Of a stretch of 64,000 nucleotides of DNA, positions 11,601 through 26,600 are shown in pieces (position 1 is the first letter of the stretch; each line of letters opens with the position of its first letter). The notes under the pieces were generated by a model. That model was not told the origin of the DNA, searched no databases, and worked only from the letters and a program-made list of their open reading frames with translations. The DNA is taken from NCBI GenBank assembly GCA_964007475.1, contig OZ023273.1:18923922-18987921 (forward strand). The letters are read 5' to 3'. The translations under genes were made by a program, and so were the position numbers. The stretch comes from Hybos culiciformis (lineage: Eukaryota > Arthropoda > Insecta > Diptera > Hybotidae).

Positions 11601-14600
11601 AGCATTTTTATTCAACTTCAAAATAAATGTGTAAAAAAAAAAAAAATTTTTCTTACTTTATACCTATTTAACATTAGTAGTTAGTACCAGCAAATCATAA
11701 TTACATAACATTGTATAATATGTTGTGAAGGAAGGAATTTTCTATGTATGTATTTAAAACTATAGTTATATTTTTAATCTTAAATTTCTGATTAAATTTA
11801 AAAGAGATGTTGATGAAATGAAAATATGCGAATAATAAAGCGTATATATATTAATTAAAAATATATAAAGTAAAATATATTCTATTATACTTGTAGTTAA
11901 AGTGTTTTTATTTTATCAAGGATGGGATAAAATAGATATCAACTTAAGCTTAATAAATATTTTTTCTCTTTTGATTACAGTCTAGTCTAGAATTATTGGA
12001 CTGTGAATCACGAAAACTCAAATGACTACAACTAAAATATTTAATTTTCAGATTTTCGTGATATATTAGTCTGTTAAAATAGTTAAACACTTCTATATAT
12101 AAAATAAAAAACAATAAATTTTCTTTGTGTTCCCTTATTTTTCTATCTAAAGTTTTTGAATTTTAATTTTGTTTGATCTATTAATTCGGAACGTGATTTT
12201 AACTTAGACTTAAAATATAAAAACATTTTTTTTTTTTAAATAATTGAATAAAAAATTACTTAAATTTTTGCTAAATAAAAAGACGCAAACATTCATTTAG
12301 ACATTATATTTAAAATTTTTCTCTCTTTAACACAAAAGGATTTTTTTTTTTGGAAAATAATTATGGCATTAGTGTAATGAAAAGCTTTTATCTCCGTATA
12401 CACTTTTCTTAAAATATTTTGTTAATTAAAATTATTCATTAGTTCATGTACGGTTTTAACGTGCTGGGAAATGTAATTTCATTGTATACATATATAAATA
12501 TAAAACTTAAAAAACATTTTTTTGTTCCTAATTCATGGTAAAATAAAAATTATTCTTAAATTTTTGTGCTTTATTTTCTGTACTAATTTACTCAATGTTT
12601 AGCCCAATTAAAAAAAAACTATTTTTTTTTTATTGTATACTCATATAAATTAAATGTAATAAGTTAAGTTTGCAGTGGAACAATAATATATGCCATACTT
12701 AGAAGAAAATTTCAGTCTATTTACTTATTAGAGCAAATGAAAATTGAAAATAAAAAAGTTAAATCAAAAATTATATTTTATATTATAAATTTATTTGAAT
12801 CCAGTTGAGTAGATTTTAAAATAGATTCGTCAAATTGTTTTTTATGGTAGTTTTGATTTAGTGACATAACAAATGATTAAATAAGATTATGTAATTTATA
12901 GTTCTTATAATAAACATTAATACTTACATGATAAGCAAATGCTTTCATAAAAAGTTTTTTATGTGCTGATGGATTCTTTATTTTGATGTCATTCCAGCCA
13001 TAGTTTGTGGATACAAAAAATGTGTACTGTCTTTGTGAATTATTCAGTTGTTGGTTGAATTCAGAATAGGTTCCAAGGTGGTATGTATCTCTAAAACGGA
13101 GAATAAAAAATAAATTTATTAAAATTTATTTAATTTTTTTTAAAAACTAATTAGGAATAAAGAAGAATTATATATTTGTGGAATTTTTATTTGATGATTA
13201 ATTGAATCTTATGTCGTCTTAAAAACTAATTGAATTCTATAGAAATGCTATAAAGCCTAACGAAATAAGTTCTAAGGACTCGGGGGTTCGTCAGTGAGAT
13301 TTCCGACTTCTTTGGGCATATGTAAGTATTTATAAAAAAAACTAAGTTAATGCCGCTTTTAAAACTATAAAAACCTACAAACATTATGATTGGTTCCTGT
13401 ATATGACACAATCATATGGAATTTTGATGATGATTCTACTACTAATTGTACATTAAATGATTCAAAGCGAATAATGAATAAAATTTTCATGAAACTCAAA
13501 TCTGTAGAAAAAATTTAAAAAACAATAGTCAGATAAAATTTAGTTATAAATATAAAAGGCTCTCAGTTCGAACGAATGATCTGGGAAAAATAATTATTTA
13601 ATTTCTTTTATAATTAAATTCACTGAAAATTATTATATTCGTTATTTGAGTTTGACGTTATATGAGCATGAAATTGACAAACCTGTTATCAATTTTTGAA
13701 GTTTATACTTCTTTAGCGGCGTTGGAAGAAATTTGGTAGAGGGTAAAAATCCATTTTCATATAGAATTTTTCTGAGAATCGTCATCATTTTTCTGAGAAT
13801 CGTCATCATTTTTCTGAGAATCGTCCGTCATCATTTTTCAAATATTAAAAAAAAAAACAAACCATAATTGGGTTCGAACCTGGCACCTTCAGACTTATTA
13901 GTCTGGTGTTCTATCCACTAAGCCATATGGCCATATAATTTATCGTAGAGAAGTTAGCAACTTCTTGTAAAATAATATCGTAAACAATTACCCAGGAAAA
14001 AATAAGTACTTAAATTGTAGTCACAATACGGGAAATTTTATTCGGTTACAGGAAATTTTATTCAAATACTAAATGTCAATTTTATAAATATTTTTTGTTT
14101 ATTTTCCCCGATTAATAAAGAGACATCTGTTGTAAAATTAAATAATCAATTTGACGGATTAAATAAAAATTGTATGGAAAAAAAAAAAAAGTACAGCCAA
14201 GCCAAGTGATATTTCGCATAGTTCTAAAAAATTCTAAAACGCTTTTAAATATTTATCTAATGTTAATAGTAATTTTGAATTTTAAGCCATTTTGATTTTG
14301 AAGCGGTAGGTTAAAATATTTCGTAAATTAAAAAAAAAAATTTAATGGTATGAATTAAAAGAAAAAAAACACACGAAGCAGTCATAGAACTGCCTACAGA
14401 AGTTTATACTTAAGATTTAAACTATGAAATAACAGTGGCTACAAATAATGGACTGTTTTTGGACTGATGGACTGATTTTTATTTTAATTTACATTTTGTA
14501 CTGAGCAGCGCATCATTTGTAGCCACTGTTATTCATAGTTTTTAAATCTTTTTTCATAATAATTAGTTTTTTTGAGATATTTAAACAAACCAAAATGTTT

Positions 14601-17600
14601 TTATCAGCCACTAATTTATGATTTTTTATACATATTCTATTTTTGAAGCAAAACACAGAGCTAAGTAAAATTGTAGCAAATTTGGTTCAAAAAAATTTGC
14701 AAATTAGGCTCTCTTTGATTTTTTATTTTAATTTATATAAATGGAAAAAACTTTTAATTAATAAATAGTGTTTTATAATTTTATAATACATATTATAAAA
14801 TTAAAATGTAGCTAAAAACTTATTTGAGAACTTAGTTGAAAACTGTATAATTTCATATATGAATTAATGCAATTGAATATTGCTATAAAATGGATGTAAA
14901 AAATATTGGAAACGTTGACAGATGCATAAATTTAAGTATCGAGATGCTATTTCTTTTTAAAAATTTAATTGTGAAAAAAAACTATCCTATTCAGAAATCA
15001 GTTTTTTAATAGCGAGTTCAATGAACTATTTTTCAATATTGTGGGCAGCGTTTTGCAATATTCACAGCTTTTTCGTGCAATCTTATTTTCACAATAGAAT
15101 TAACATAATCTTGTGATCATTCAATAAAAATTTAGACACCGGATAATAGGTATATCGCTAAAGTCCCAACTAATTTTCAAACATGTTTTACCACTTACTA
15201 TGACAAGACAGTTATATGTATATATGTATTTAAACAAGCATTTGTTAATCCTGTTGTAGTTAATAAGATAATAAACGCTAAAAAAAGTACGAATTTCCCG
15301 GGAGAAAAATAAGTAAGAAAAGTGATCACATTTCATTTCATGTTTCATGTTTTTGTTTTATTTTTTTTACAGAGATCATGTAACCACTAAAGTTATAAAC
15401 ATTAGAGTAATTACGGGTAATGTGGACCGGTCGGCTAATGTGGACCAGTGCATTTTCTCAGCTATTTAAATTCAAGTAACAAATCTGAGCATGTAGAAAA
15501 ATGCACAATATTAAAAAACTAAGAGAAAAAAATTTGCTCATAAAAAACTCATTCAATAAAAAAGTTTTAGTTTGATAGTTGAATTTGGCAAAAAAATTGT
15601 AAAAAAAAAATTAAAACAATTTTTTGGCTTAAAAGTTCATTTATTATTTAATTTTAAAATTTAATATTTTTTTGAACAGAGTAAAACAAACAGCATTCGA
15701 AGAAGTCAAATAAGTATTATTAAGTCTAAGTTTTTCATATTTTTAAATTTTTTTTTTGTGACGATAACCAATGCGGGTAATGTGAACCACCCAATTTCGG
15801 TACTGTGGTACACTGGTCCACATTAACCGCATATTTTGTATTTTGAAAATGACCAGCAAAACTCTAATTTAAACCTAGTCTACTTTACCCGATGCTATGG
15901 TCCAAATTAACCGCACGTTATCTAAAACTGTCGTTTTGGACTTTTTCCACATTTTAGGTTATAATTATTGAATAACATGAGATATTTGGCTTTTCAACTA
16001 ATTTTTGTAAAGGAGAAAGACCAAGCTTCAATATGTATCTTGGGTTAAAAAAAACAACTGAGATATATTCGAAAACAGTTGCAGTGGTCCACAATACCCG
16101 TACTTCCTCTATATCCTATAAAACAAATTTATAATATTGGACGCACTAAACTCGTTACAAATAATTTTATTAAAGCCTTGAGAAACAACATAGGTATATT
16201 TTGGCATTGATAGTATAGATATCGATCAAGTAATTTATCATTATAGGTTTTCCCGGCTCAAAATATGCCAAAAAAATTTTTTTCAAAATAGGTAGCTCTG
16301 GTGAAATAAAGATTACCAGACCAAAAATTTTGGGTAGGAATTCATAATCATCGTACACTTTTTTAATTTCAAATATATGTATATATAGGGCCCAATATTA
16401 CAAGCAAAAAAATTACATATTCTACCAATAAAAAATTATGTTCAAAAAAATTAAAATTATTATGTTCAAAAAAATGAAAAAAAAATGTGTTCATTGGGGG
16501 GAATCGAACCCGACACCTTCACTCTTATAGTCCGATTTTCTAGCCACCAAGCCATATAGCCAATATGATTTTGGATTTCTAAAATATAATAAAAAAATTC
16601 TAATAAACCATTCATTTTTTTTTTTTTTTATTTATTTGGAACAAGAAAAACTATTAATTTTCTCCATCTGTCAGTACCAATATTTTTTTGGGACGGGGGG
16701 GAGTAAGGGGACCCCCGCTCGCCCTCGTCTTTTAGGTCATACCAGTACCCACTAACAAAAAAACAATTTTTGTCTTATTACTTGTAGAAATCATTTTATT
16801 ATGTAAAAAAAATTTCAAATATTAAAAAAAAACAAATCATAATTGGGTTCGAACCTGGCACCTTCAGACTTATTAGTCTGGTGTTCTATCCACTAAGCCA
16901 TATGGCCATATAATTTATCGTAGAGAAGTTAGCAACTTCTTGTAAAATAATATCGTAAACAATTACCCAGGAAAAAATAAGTACTTAAATTGTAGTCACA
17001 ATACGGGAAATTTTATTCGGTTACAGGAAATTTTATTCAAATACTAAATGTCAATTTTATAAATATTTTTTGTTTATTTTCCCCGATTAATAAAGAGACA
17101 TCTGTTGTAAAATTAAATAATCAATTTGACGGATTAAATAAAAATTGTATGGAAAAAAATAAAAAAGTACAGCCAAGCCAAGTGATATTTCGCATAGTTC
17201 TAAAAAATTCTAAAACGCTTTTAAATATTTATCTAATGTTAATGGTAATTTTGAATTTTAAGCCATTTTGATTTTGAAGCGGTAGGTTAAAATATTTCGT
17301 AAATTAAAAAAAAACACACGAAGCAGTCATAGAACTGCCTACAGAAGTTTATACTTAAGATTTAAACTATGAAATAACAGTGGCTACAAATAATGGACTG
17401 CTTTTGGACTGATGGACTGATTTTTATTTTAATTTACATTTTGTACTGAGCAGCCAATCATTTGTAGCCACTGTTATTCATAGTTTTTAAATCTTTAAGT
17501 ATAAACTTCTGTCGGCAGTTCTATGACTGCTTCGTGTTTTTTTTATTAGTATAGGTTCGGAACTATGAAAACTAAAAAAAATCCATTCAGCTAAAAATAT

Positions 17601-20600
17601 TTGAATTTGAATTCCATTTTTGTACAGGTACTTTGTATTTCATTTTTTTTAAATGCTTATTTGTTTTTGCTGCCTATAGATATTATAGTTTTATTGCTTT
17701 TTAATCCTAATTGAAGCCAGAAATTGAAAAACGATTTATTTTTTAATAATTCACGGAAAAACGAGAATTTTTTTTATTTAAGATTTATTCATGCTTATGT
17801 GTTCTAGATACTCTCTCTTATGGTGACTCCAATACGTAGAATGTATTATTCCGCTTTAATGAACAAACAATACATAATAAAAAAAGTTAAGAATACTGAC
17901 GATTTGTTTGAAACTGATAATCTTTTTAGTATTCTTAATAAATGGTCTTCTCTAGAATGAAGTTTTGTTTTAATTTGTTGATTAATTTTTTCATACCTTT
18001 TCGTCTTTTATAAATTTACTAGAAAAAAGCCTGCACAGAAAAAATAGTGCAGGCCCTAGCCTAGTAACTATGCCCTGTTTTTAGTCATTTCGAAAAGAAT
18101 GTTTTATTTTTTTATTGATAAAGTACGCCTTGGTTTTTTTGTTTACATTTTAAAGTTTTTATCAAAGTACGCCTTGCATTCAGTGTTGCATAGTCATTCG
18201 GTTATTTTATTTATTATGTACGTTCAAAAAAATAAATAGAGGAAAGTGCCAACACTGTCAAGGTCGTTTAAGAGGTGAGTTCACCTTTTATTATATTAGA
18301 TAGATTTTTACTCCAAAGTACCGTATGATCAAGATACTGAGAGCACTTAAATTTGTAATTTTAATACATTTATGTTTGAAATTAAAGTATGTATAAAATA
18401 AAATAAAATAAAATAAAATTTTTTTTTTATAAATCCAATGTTTTGTTTTTTAAATAATGAAATCTATAGACGTATTATAAAGTTTCGGAATAAAAACTTA
18501 AATCGGCACAGTATAATATATATTATGTACATAAACATAACTACATAAATTTAGGATTTGCTCTTTATTTTTATTTTTTTGTTCCTAAAGGACAAACATA
18601 GTTTTGTTGTTCGTGATTTATTAAAATTCAAGTATCGGAAATGATAACGAATATGTTTGTTATGTATAATACATAGGTTTATCTATGCTTTATCACGGAA
18701 ACTTATGTATTATATAGATAAATCATATATATTATAATATAATACACATTTGGCATTATTATATACTTATACATTGTATTTGTATTATATTTATTAAATT
18801 GAAAATAATAAACTTTTGGGTATTTTAATCACGTACTTGTTAAATAATATTTTTGGTTTAAAAGGAAATAAAAGGACATTTTGATAATTTGTTAATTTAT
18901 AAATTAAATAAATTTATATACCTTTGGGAAGGAATAAGAGCGAATTGTATATAAATTTATTGATAATTTCTGATGATTTAGCAGAAATAAAAAGTCAATT
19001 AAGAATTTTCATAAGTTAAGTGTTAAAAGTAAAGAAAATTTTATGTACGTTTTTGTTAAACATTATAGAGGTATAGAGTACTTAAAATGAAGGTAATCAT
19101 TGTAAATAATTTTAAATTTGAAGGAAGAAGTTTATGTTTTGTTTTTTTTTGTTTTAAATCATATGATGATTTTATAAATGATGCTGTGAATGATATGTGA
19201 TGGATTAATTCATTAGACAGGTTTTTAATTTCCAATTATATGAAACTGTTAAGATCTTCCACACAGATTATAAAGTATATAAAATTAAAAAAAAAACTAC
19301 AAACATTTTCATTAATCATATAAACTTTGATGTAATGTCAAATTTTAACGAAAATAAAAGATAATGATGTTTCACTATCAGCTCTTTTCATAATTTCATA
19401 AATAATCTCGAAATATAATTAAATATAAATTAAAATTTTCTTGTCATTTAAAGTTGTTAAATTATAAGATAATTATTATTATTTTAAGATATTATAATCT
19501 GATTTTTTAAGCTTTTTTGTTAGAATAGTATTTTATTTATGTAGTAGGTACTTGTGTTTAAATTTCACTATTTTTTGCGATATTTTACATATGCATAACA
19601 TTGTATTTTGTAGTATTGTAGGTACTATATATTATTTTGTATATAGTGTAAAACTGTAAAGATTTCTTTGGCTTTGTTTTATCTAAATAATAACATAATC
19701 CACAAACTTGTGGAGAAAAAATATAATTTTTATTTGGAAAAAATTTTTCTTTGAACTTAGTTAGTTTGAAAAAAAAACGGGAAATCAATCTTGATTTTAA
19801 GAGAAATATAAAGAAGTCAATGTCTCAATCTAAAAAAAACTGAATAATATTATAAAATAAGTTATGCATGCGAATTGTCAATAAAAATTATATTACAGTA
19901 TGTAGTGCAATAAATTACCAGTTATAATATTGAGCTAATATACATAGAATTAGTTTTTGTTTTTATAATATTATTCTAATTTTATAATTGGTTACTAATT
20001 TTTGGTAAGACTATAGATCCCAAACATAATTTTATTAAATCCTTCTATGTTTTAAATTTCTTTATAATTAATTTTTATAATTATATGTAATTACTTTTAT
20101 AACAATATGTGGCTTTGTTTATAATGTTCAAATTTGGTCTAAAAACAAATTATGTGCAAATGTAATTGATTGATTTCTACTATATAAAATTGTTGCAAAT
20201 GCGATATTTGAAGATCTAAAAAATATTTTTTATGTTATTAGTAGAGCTCTGATTTAGGTTAACATTTAAATAGCTGGTAAAAATAGTGTTAAACAACAAC
20301 ACGTACGTAGGTATATGTATATGATAGAAGCGAATTAATAAATCACAGCAAAACAAATCAAACAATTATAAGAAATTTCCGTAGAATTTTTAATAATTGG
20401 AAATTTTTTTTAATTAAAATTTTTTATGATACGAATTAAGATAATAATTGACTTTGAAAGAATAGACATTTATTTATTAATTTTATTTAATTTAATTTCA
20501 ACTTAAATTTTCTAATTTAAAAAATATATAGATCCATGTCAATTTTTTTGTACAAATTTATTTATTAAAAATTATATAATTGAAAATTTTCATTATAAGT

Positions 20601-23600
20601 ACACAGTAGAAGTATAATTTTGGTTTGTTTGTAATCATCAAAAATAATTGATGTTAATTAAATTTAGTATAATGAAAAGTAATTTATTCAAAAAGTTTAA
20701 AATTCTTCGTCCTTTTTTTTCGTTCTTAAGAAATACTGGTTGTACCATATTGAAATAATATTCATAAAACTTTTTTCCTTTTTTTTTTGTTTCTAAGAAG
20801 GAAATGAAAAATTAATCTGCAATCAAATTTATTGTAATGGATAATGATTATTTATGGGCTTTGGATTTTGTAAAATTTTAATTTTCATCAATAAATTATT
20901 TATAAAAGTTTTTTTTTCATTCTTTTGCTGATTTTCGTTTTAGAAATATTATAATCAATATCGTACAGTTAAGAGATTAAAAGTTCAATACTAATTTTGA
21001 AATTGGAAACAGAAATTTTTTGAAACAGATGCTCGTATAGGTTTTTAAATAGAATTTATTGGGTCAAGGAAAAAATTTTCTGCATAGAATAAATTTTAAA
21101 ATGTATATAATAAATTTATCGATTGACAAGACAACTGTTTTCAATATTATTTCAATTATATAGTCAATATTTATAGAAAATATTGAAAACAAGTTAAAAC
21201 AGAAATTGTATTGAAGTAATTTTTTTTTCTTTTTGAAAACATCCTCAATTATGTTTTATTCGTCACTCTAATTTGAGTACAATTTTATAAATTTCAAATT
21301 TATTTTTACTGCAAGAAATAATTTTTTGAGAAGATTTTTTGATGATGATGATCATAAAGAGCTAATCCCAATGAAATATTTATACGAAATCACTGTAATT
21401 TAGAGTTCGAAATTTGCGCATAATAATATTTTAAAAAATAATTGGTACTTTCTAGTACAATAGGTATTTTTAAAAAAAATGAAAATATAAATTTTATGTT
21501 TTTGTTCAATATTGCATTTTGCTTTCTACTAGATTCATAGATTTTTATTTAAATTTTGTTTGTCATTTTAAAATTTGTATTTAGCCGATTGTATTATTCT
21601 AATCTTTTATTGGTCAATCACATTAAAAAATAAATACTCTGTATTTTTTTTTTATAAAGGAAATTGGTAAATAAATTTTGAAAATTTGTTTATAATTCAT
21701 AAATATTCATTAGAATTTGGGTTGTTAACAAGATTTAATTTTCAATTCCCTTTTTATGAATAAAAATAATTATGGGAATTTCGGAAAAGACTTAAAATAA
21801 ACTTTGAAGAAATTTATTTTCAGTAAAATATTTATTTATTGCTATTTTTTTTTTTTTTACACAAATTGTGGTAAAGAGCTTAAAGTTCACATAAAAATGA
21901 TGTTTATTTTGCTTAAAAAAATAAAATTATCCTCAGAAATTATTTAAGAATAAAATATTTTCTTATTTTATCCAAAATAATACAGAATTATCTTAGGAAA
22001 AAAATAAATCTTGAGGAATAAAAAATATTTTAAGATGTTTTTTAAGCATGATTTAAATATAATTTCACCAGCACCGTAATTATTGATTTTTTGATTTTTT
22101 TTCTAAATAGGTTTTTCATTTGCGTAAGTAGTTCGAAAAACAATTTATTTTTCTTTAATTTTCATATAAATACATCATGAATAGAAAAAATATTCGACCC
22201 AATATTATTAAAAACAACTCAATAGAATACTGTGACGAAAAAGTTGATTAAAGAAACACTAAAACGTTTCTTTAAATCGTCATAATTTTTTGGGATGTCT
22301 TGTAAACTATAACATACAAGGATATCGATTAATCCAGATACATTTATATTTTAAAAATTATGTACTTACGACACCATTGGATCTGTTTTCATTTTTCCTA
22401 AAACAGTTGTATAAGGAATTCCTAGTACTCGATCAATTATATGAACGTATCCATTAGTTTGAGCTACATCAGGTTGAATTAGAGTTGCATTAACACCACC
22501 ACCTTCAACCGTAAGTATGGTTTCATTGGTTTTCTCATTAATATTAAAATATATGAAATTTTTATTATTAATTGTTGGCCAAAAAGCAACCTGAAAATTA
22601 AATTAAAATAAGATTTTAGAGTAAAGACTTTAACAAAATCGTGTGTGTGTGATCACTCTATGATAAAAAAATAGAATTATTAAATTTTAAAAATAATTTA
22701 ATTAAGCTTTAACGTATAAATATTGTTTCGGTATGATCTGGAAATAAATTGATGTGATAAATTTCACTATAAACAAAATCCACAACGATCAAAATTCGCT
22801 ACGAACAAAATTCACTTCGGACAAACTATAACGACAAAATTAACTGACTCTATTTAATTAAAATCTTTCTTACAGATATTAATAAGACATATTTACTAAC
22901 GAGGAAACTTTTTTCCAACACTTATTTTATTCTAATTTTTAACTATCATAATTAAAACATAATTATATGGATTTGTATTGTTTATAATTAAAAATGAAGT
23001 GAATTTTTAAAAATAATAATTATAAGATATTACTTTACATTTATTATACAATGTTAATTATTAATTATTTATATAGAAAATTATTCATAAAGTTGAATTA
23101 AATTTAAATTTTAGAATATTGCAGAATGCGTATTCCGTACTTAAGTACTTAAAGCTAAATTGCTTATGTACTTAAAGACAGGTTGCATGTTTTTTGCATT
23201 TTTACTGAGCTTGAAATAAGTATTATTAGGCTATTTTTAGAACTTTTAAAATAAAAACTAGATTCCTTCCTAAATTTTATTAATATAAAAAATAATGTCT
23301 GATCTCAACTTTAAGAAAATGGTTTGATTTTAGAATTATGTGTAGAGTATAATAAAATAAATATATTTAAAATTTTAAATAAAATAATACATACATTATT
23401 ATTTGATCTTTTCAAACTTACTGGTATTGTTGATGTTGTCGATGTTAATGCTAATTCATTTTTTTGTCGAATTTGTTCACTATCAATTCTGCCCTTAATG
23501 ACATGCATATTAAGAATGTTTTCAATTTCTTTCTTATGGCCACTATAAAATAGGAAAAAACAAGTATAAGTATAAGTTTTTGTATATATAATGTGTATAT

Positions 23601-26600
23601 TATTTCAATATTGTGTGTTTTTCTTTTTAAAAATAATAAAAACATATTAATTTTTTTTTGTTTGTATCACCTGGGAAAAGTTTTTTTTTTTCATTAATAA
23701 TAAATTAATTTATCTGAAGAGCTTCTTTTTAATAAAAAAGAAAAATAAATAAAAAAAATAATTTTAAATTGCACGATTTTATTATTTAAATATACATACT
23801 AAAAAGTAGAAAATAAAATTGAGTACAATTTGCGAATTTGGGGGGTTCTCATAAAACGAATATTGGTCTTTTCCTTTAATAGCCCTACGATTTTAATTTT
23901 TAGTTAAATATATGTATCTCAACAAATTTTAGTACATTTTCGGACAACCACAAGAAATAGTACAAATTTCAACTTATAGCCGCTATGTTTCCTTAAAAGC
24001 ATATTAGAAAAATATAACTCCTAAAAGTCACAGAATATTTTCATCTTCAACGCAAAAGATTAATTTTACTTTAAAACAATATTTAAAGTAGGAATCTGAA
24101 AACATTCCGTCAGATAACAGAAGGTTTTATTCCTAAATCAAATTTTTTGTACTTAATTAGAGTAGTATTTTTATTAAGCTATTTATGGCCTAAATCAATA
24201 AAATATTTTATGTAATTTTGATGACATTTTTCAAAATTTAATAAAAATTATAAACCTTTGACAAAAAAGTTTTATTTTCAACATTTTTAATAAGAAAAGT
24301 TTTAAATGAGAAATTTTTTTTCTTTGTAGGTATATAGACAATTTTTTTAAGGAAATTATTTTCTTTTTAAAATATCTTCATGAAAAAAATTATTCTTAAT
24401 TAAACGATTTTTTTTTGTCTCATAACTTTAGTAATTAGTAGGTGCAAAATTTCTTGAATGATATATTTCTATATATGATTGTACATTTATATGAAGTACA
24501 TATAAATATAAAAGTTTTCATTTAAGCAGAAATTATGCACTTTCGAATTGACGTCTTGTTTTGAAGTAGTAATTAAAGAATATAAAGTTTAAAACTTTTT
24601 GACATTTTACTTTTGTTACGTTTGTTTTTCATGTTCATTAGAATTAGAATCATTTAATTATTTTTATAATCATAAACATACCCACTAATTAGTTCTTCAA
24701 TATTTGAATTATTCCAAGCTTCATTACTTGGCGCCAAAATTGTAACTTCACCTAATTTCGTTATTTGTCCCAAAATATCACCAGGTGTTGACATTATCAC
24801 TTCATAAAATTTATGTAAAGCTCCATTTTCATGATCCTAAATTTGGTGAAGAAAATAACAAAAGTAAAAATTGGAACAAAAGAGATGAAAATGTTAGTTG
24901 TTATAAACAAATGAGAAAATTATTATTTTTTTTTAAATTTAAATGAATCTCAATGAGAAGTGAAACGCAATGAAATATATACTTCCATAAGTATACAGTT
25001 ACTAGCGAAAGCATTGGAACTTTCCGAATTTTTAAGATCAATTCGAGAATAAATGACTTTGGATATTAGTTTTAATTACCACGTAAAATTGTAGCAGTAA
25101 AATAATTTACTATGGATATAATATGGATAGTAAAGAAAAGATTTGGGCAATGAAATGTATAATAATATTCGGATTCTAATACTCTCATTAGTTACTGCAT
25201 ATATATGTAAGTAATATGAAAATAAACTAGATGTTTTTTAACATTAATTTAATTCTTTGGAAAATATTTTATTTTGCCAGATAATGGAACCAATATTAAT
25301 GTGGCTTAGTTAAGCAAAGAACTAATTATATGTATTTATTGTACATTAAATGCAGAACACATCATGCAGAACAAAAATAATAATTTAAATAAACAACAAA
25401 TTAATCTAATATTAGCCATTTGAAATAACTGATCTTCTAAAAGTTTTAACTACTAGGACAATTATTAACTTTTTTTGAATTTAGTGTTGTTAAATGTTTA
25501 CATTTTTATTGTTTATCTAAGCGGCTTTAAAAATCTCTGGAATATTGTAGGATTTGGAAATCGCTATGCATTCTAAAGATTTATTGAACGCAAATTATTA
25601 TTTTGCATCTTTTTAATAATTATGGGTGGGATTTTATTTGCCGGTTCAGTTTTAAGTTAATTTTATGGAAAATTTGGATCCATTTCGACTTATGCGCATA
25701 AACTAGCTTAAAGAACTGCTAAGACTAAACTAGATTAACGACTTTATCGCCTCTGACTCTGGAAAGCAACAACGCGTAGAACTAAAGTTATGTAAAGACC
25801 TTAAAAGATCAAAGGACATTAATAACTAGATCTTGTTATATACCAGTCTTGGAAGGAAATCAGGAAATATAATTTGCCAATGATGCGGTGCTAAGTAACT
25901 TAACTTGAATAATGTTTTATAAATATATATATTGTAGGAAATAGTTCAGAAAGTAAATAAAAAGTCCTATATTGAGTATAAACATTCAATATATAATTAT
26001 ATACGTAATAAATGTACATTTACATTGCAAATGTATATAAATTGTGTATACATTTGTAGTTTGTAAAAGTTATAATAATTTTCTGTTCCGAAAAAAAAGG
26101 ATGATATAGAAACAAATAGTCTAAAATATAATTATACATATAGATCTAAATAAACATTTACGTATGTATATATAACGCGTGAAAAAACTCTTTCGGGTAT
26201 ATTAAAACATTCGTCAATAAACTTTATCATAGTTTCTGCTATTCATCGTACCTGAAGAAAAGTTAACTTTGTGCTTAAACTACTCATACAACAGTTTGGG
26301 AAAACAAAAATTAAAATTAAATATAAAATATAATATAAATATTTTGGAAATGTTTAACTCCGAGACATTTTATTTTTAACATGTTAAAAATTTTAATTTT
26401 GAAGGTCAAAGTGTATTATCTATTTTTAGCTTTTATTTTATGTACATATATGAATTGTATGCAATTGCTCATGTTCATATAAATAGTACATTTATTGTGC
26501 ATTTATTGTATACTACTTAATTCAGTTTATTATTTCAAAGCTGTCATTTTTGTTTTGCCTTAATATAAAAAATTATATATTATATATTTTTCAATATTTT

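Larger units (their letters stand above)
2655..12927 (-). other. Fas1 10.3-kb intron between exons j and k
   Basis: Positions 2655-6780 and 11570-12927 are AT-rich with homopolymer runs and no gene I can support. The middle is occupied by the three-level nested foldback complex (6893-10921) and the LINE-interrupted inverted repeat (about 10995-11560). Confidence 0.7.
13836..14551. repeat. dispersed duplicate segment, copy A
   Basis: About 0.7 kb highly similar (only scattered differences by eye) to 16810-17497, in the same orientation, 3 kb apart. It starts with TTTCAAATATTAAAAAAA, passes through a tRNA-like sequence (13862-13935) and ends inside an inverted-repeat MITE whose right arm is cut off at about 14550. 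Copy B keeps that arm. Differences include an extra 25-30 bp near 14335. Confidence 0.88.
13091..22369 (-). other. Fas1 9.3-kb intron between exons i and j
   Basis: Holds the duplicated tRNA-like segments (13836 and 16810), a tandem repeat (13767), the GGTAATGTGGACC element (15414-16100) and an inverted-repeat MITE (17317). Positions 17560-22369 are AT-rich with no gene I can support. A small hairpin, GCCTGCAC..GTGCAGGC, lies at 18029-18054. Confidence 0.65.
22591..24681 (-). other. Fas1 introns flanking exon h
   Basis: Introns 22591-23421 and 23543-24681. Apart from the word-repeat patch at 22745-22850 they are plain AT-rich sequence. Confidence 0.6.

Noticed and set aside
13862..13935. Possible functional tRNA gene
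   Set aside because: Six-base anticodon loop and poorly paired T-stem, duplicated within a larger repeat.
23324..23548. Plus-strand frame of 74 codons
   Set aside because: Antisense shadow of Fas1 exon h.
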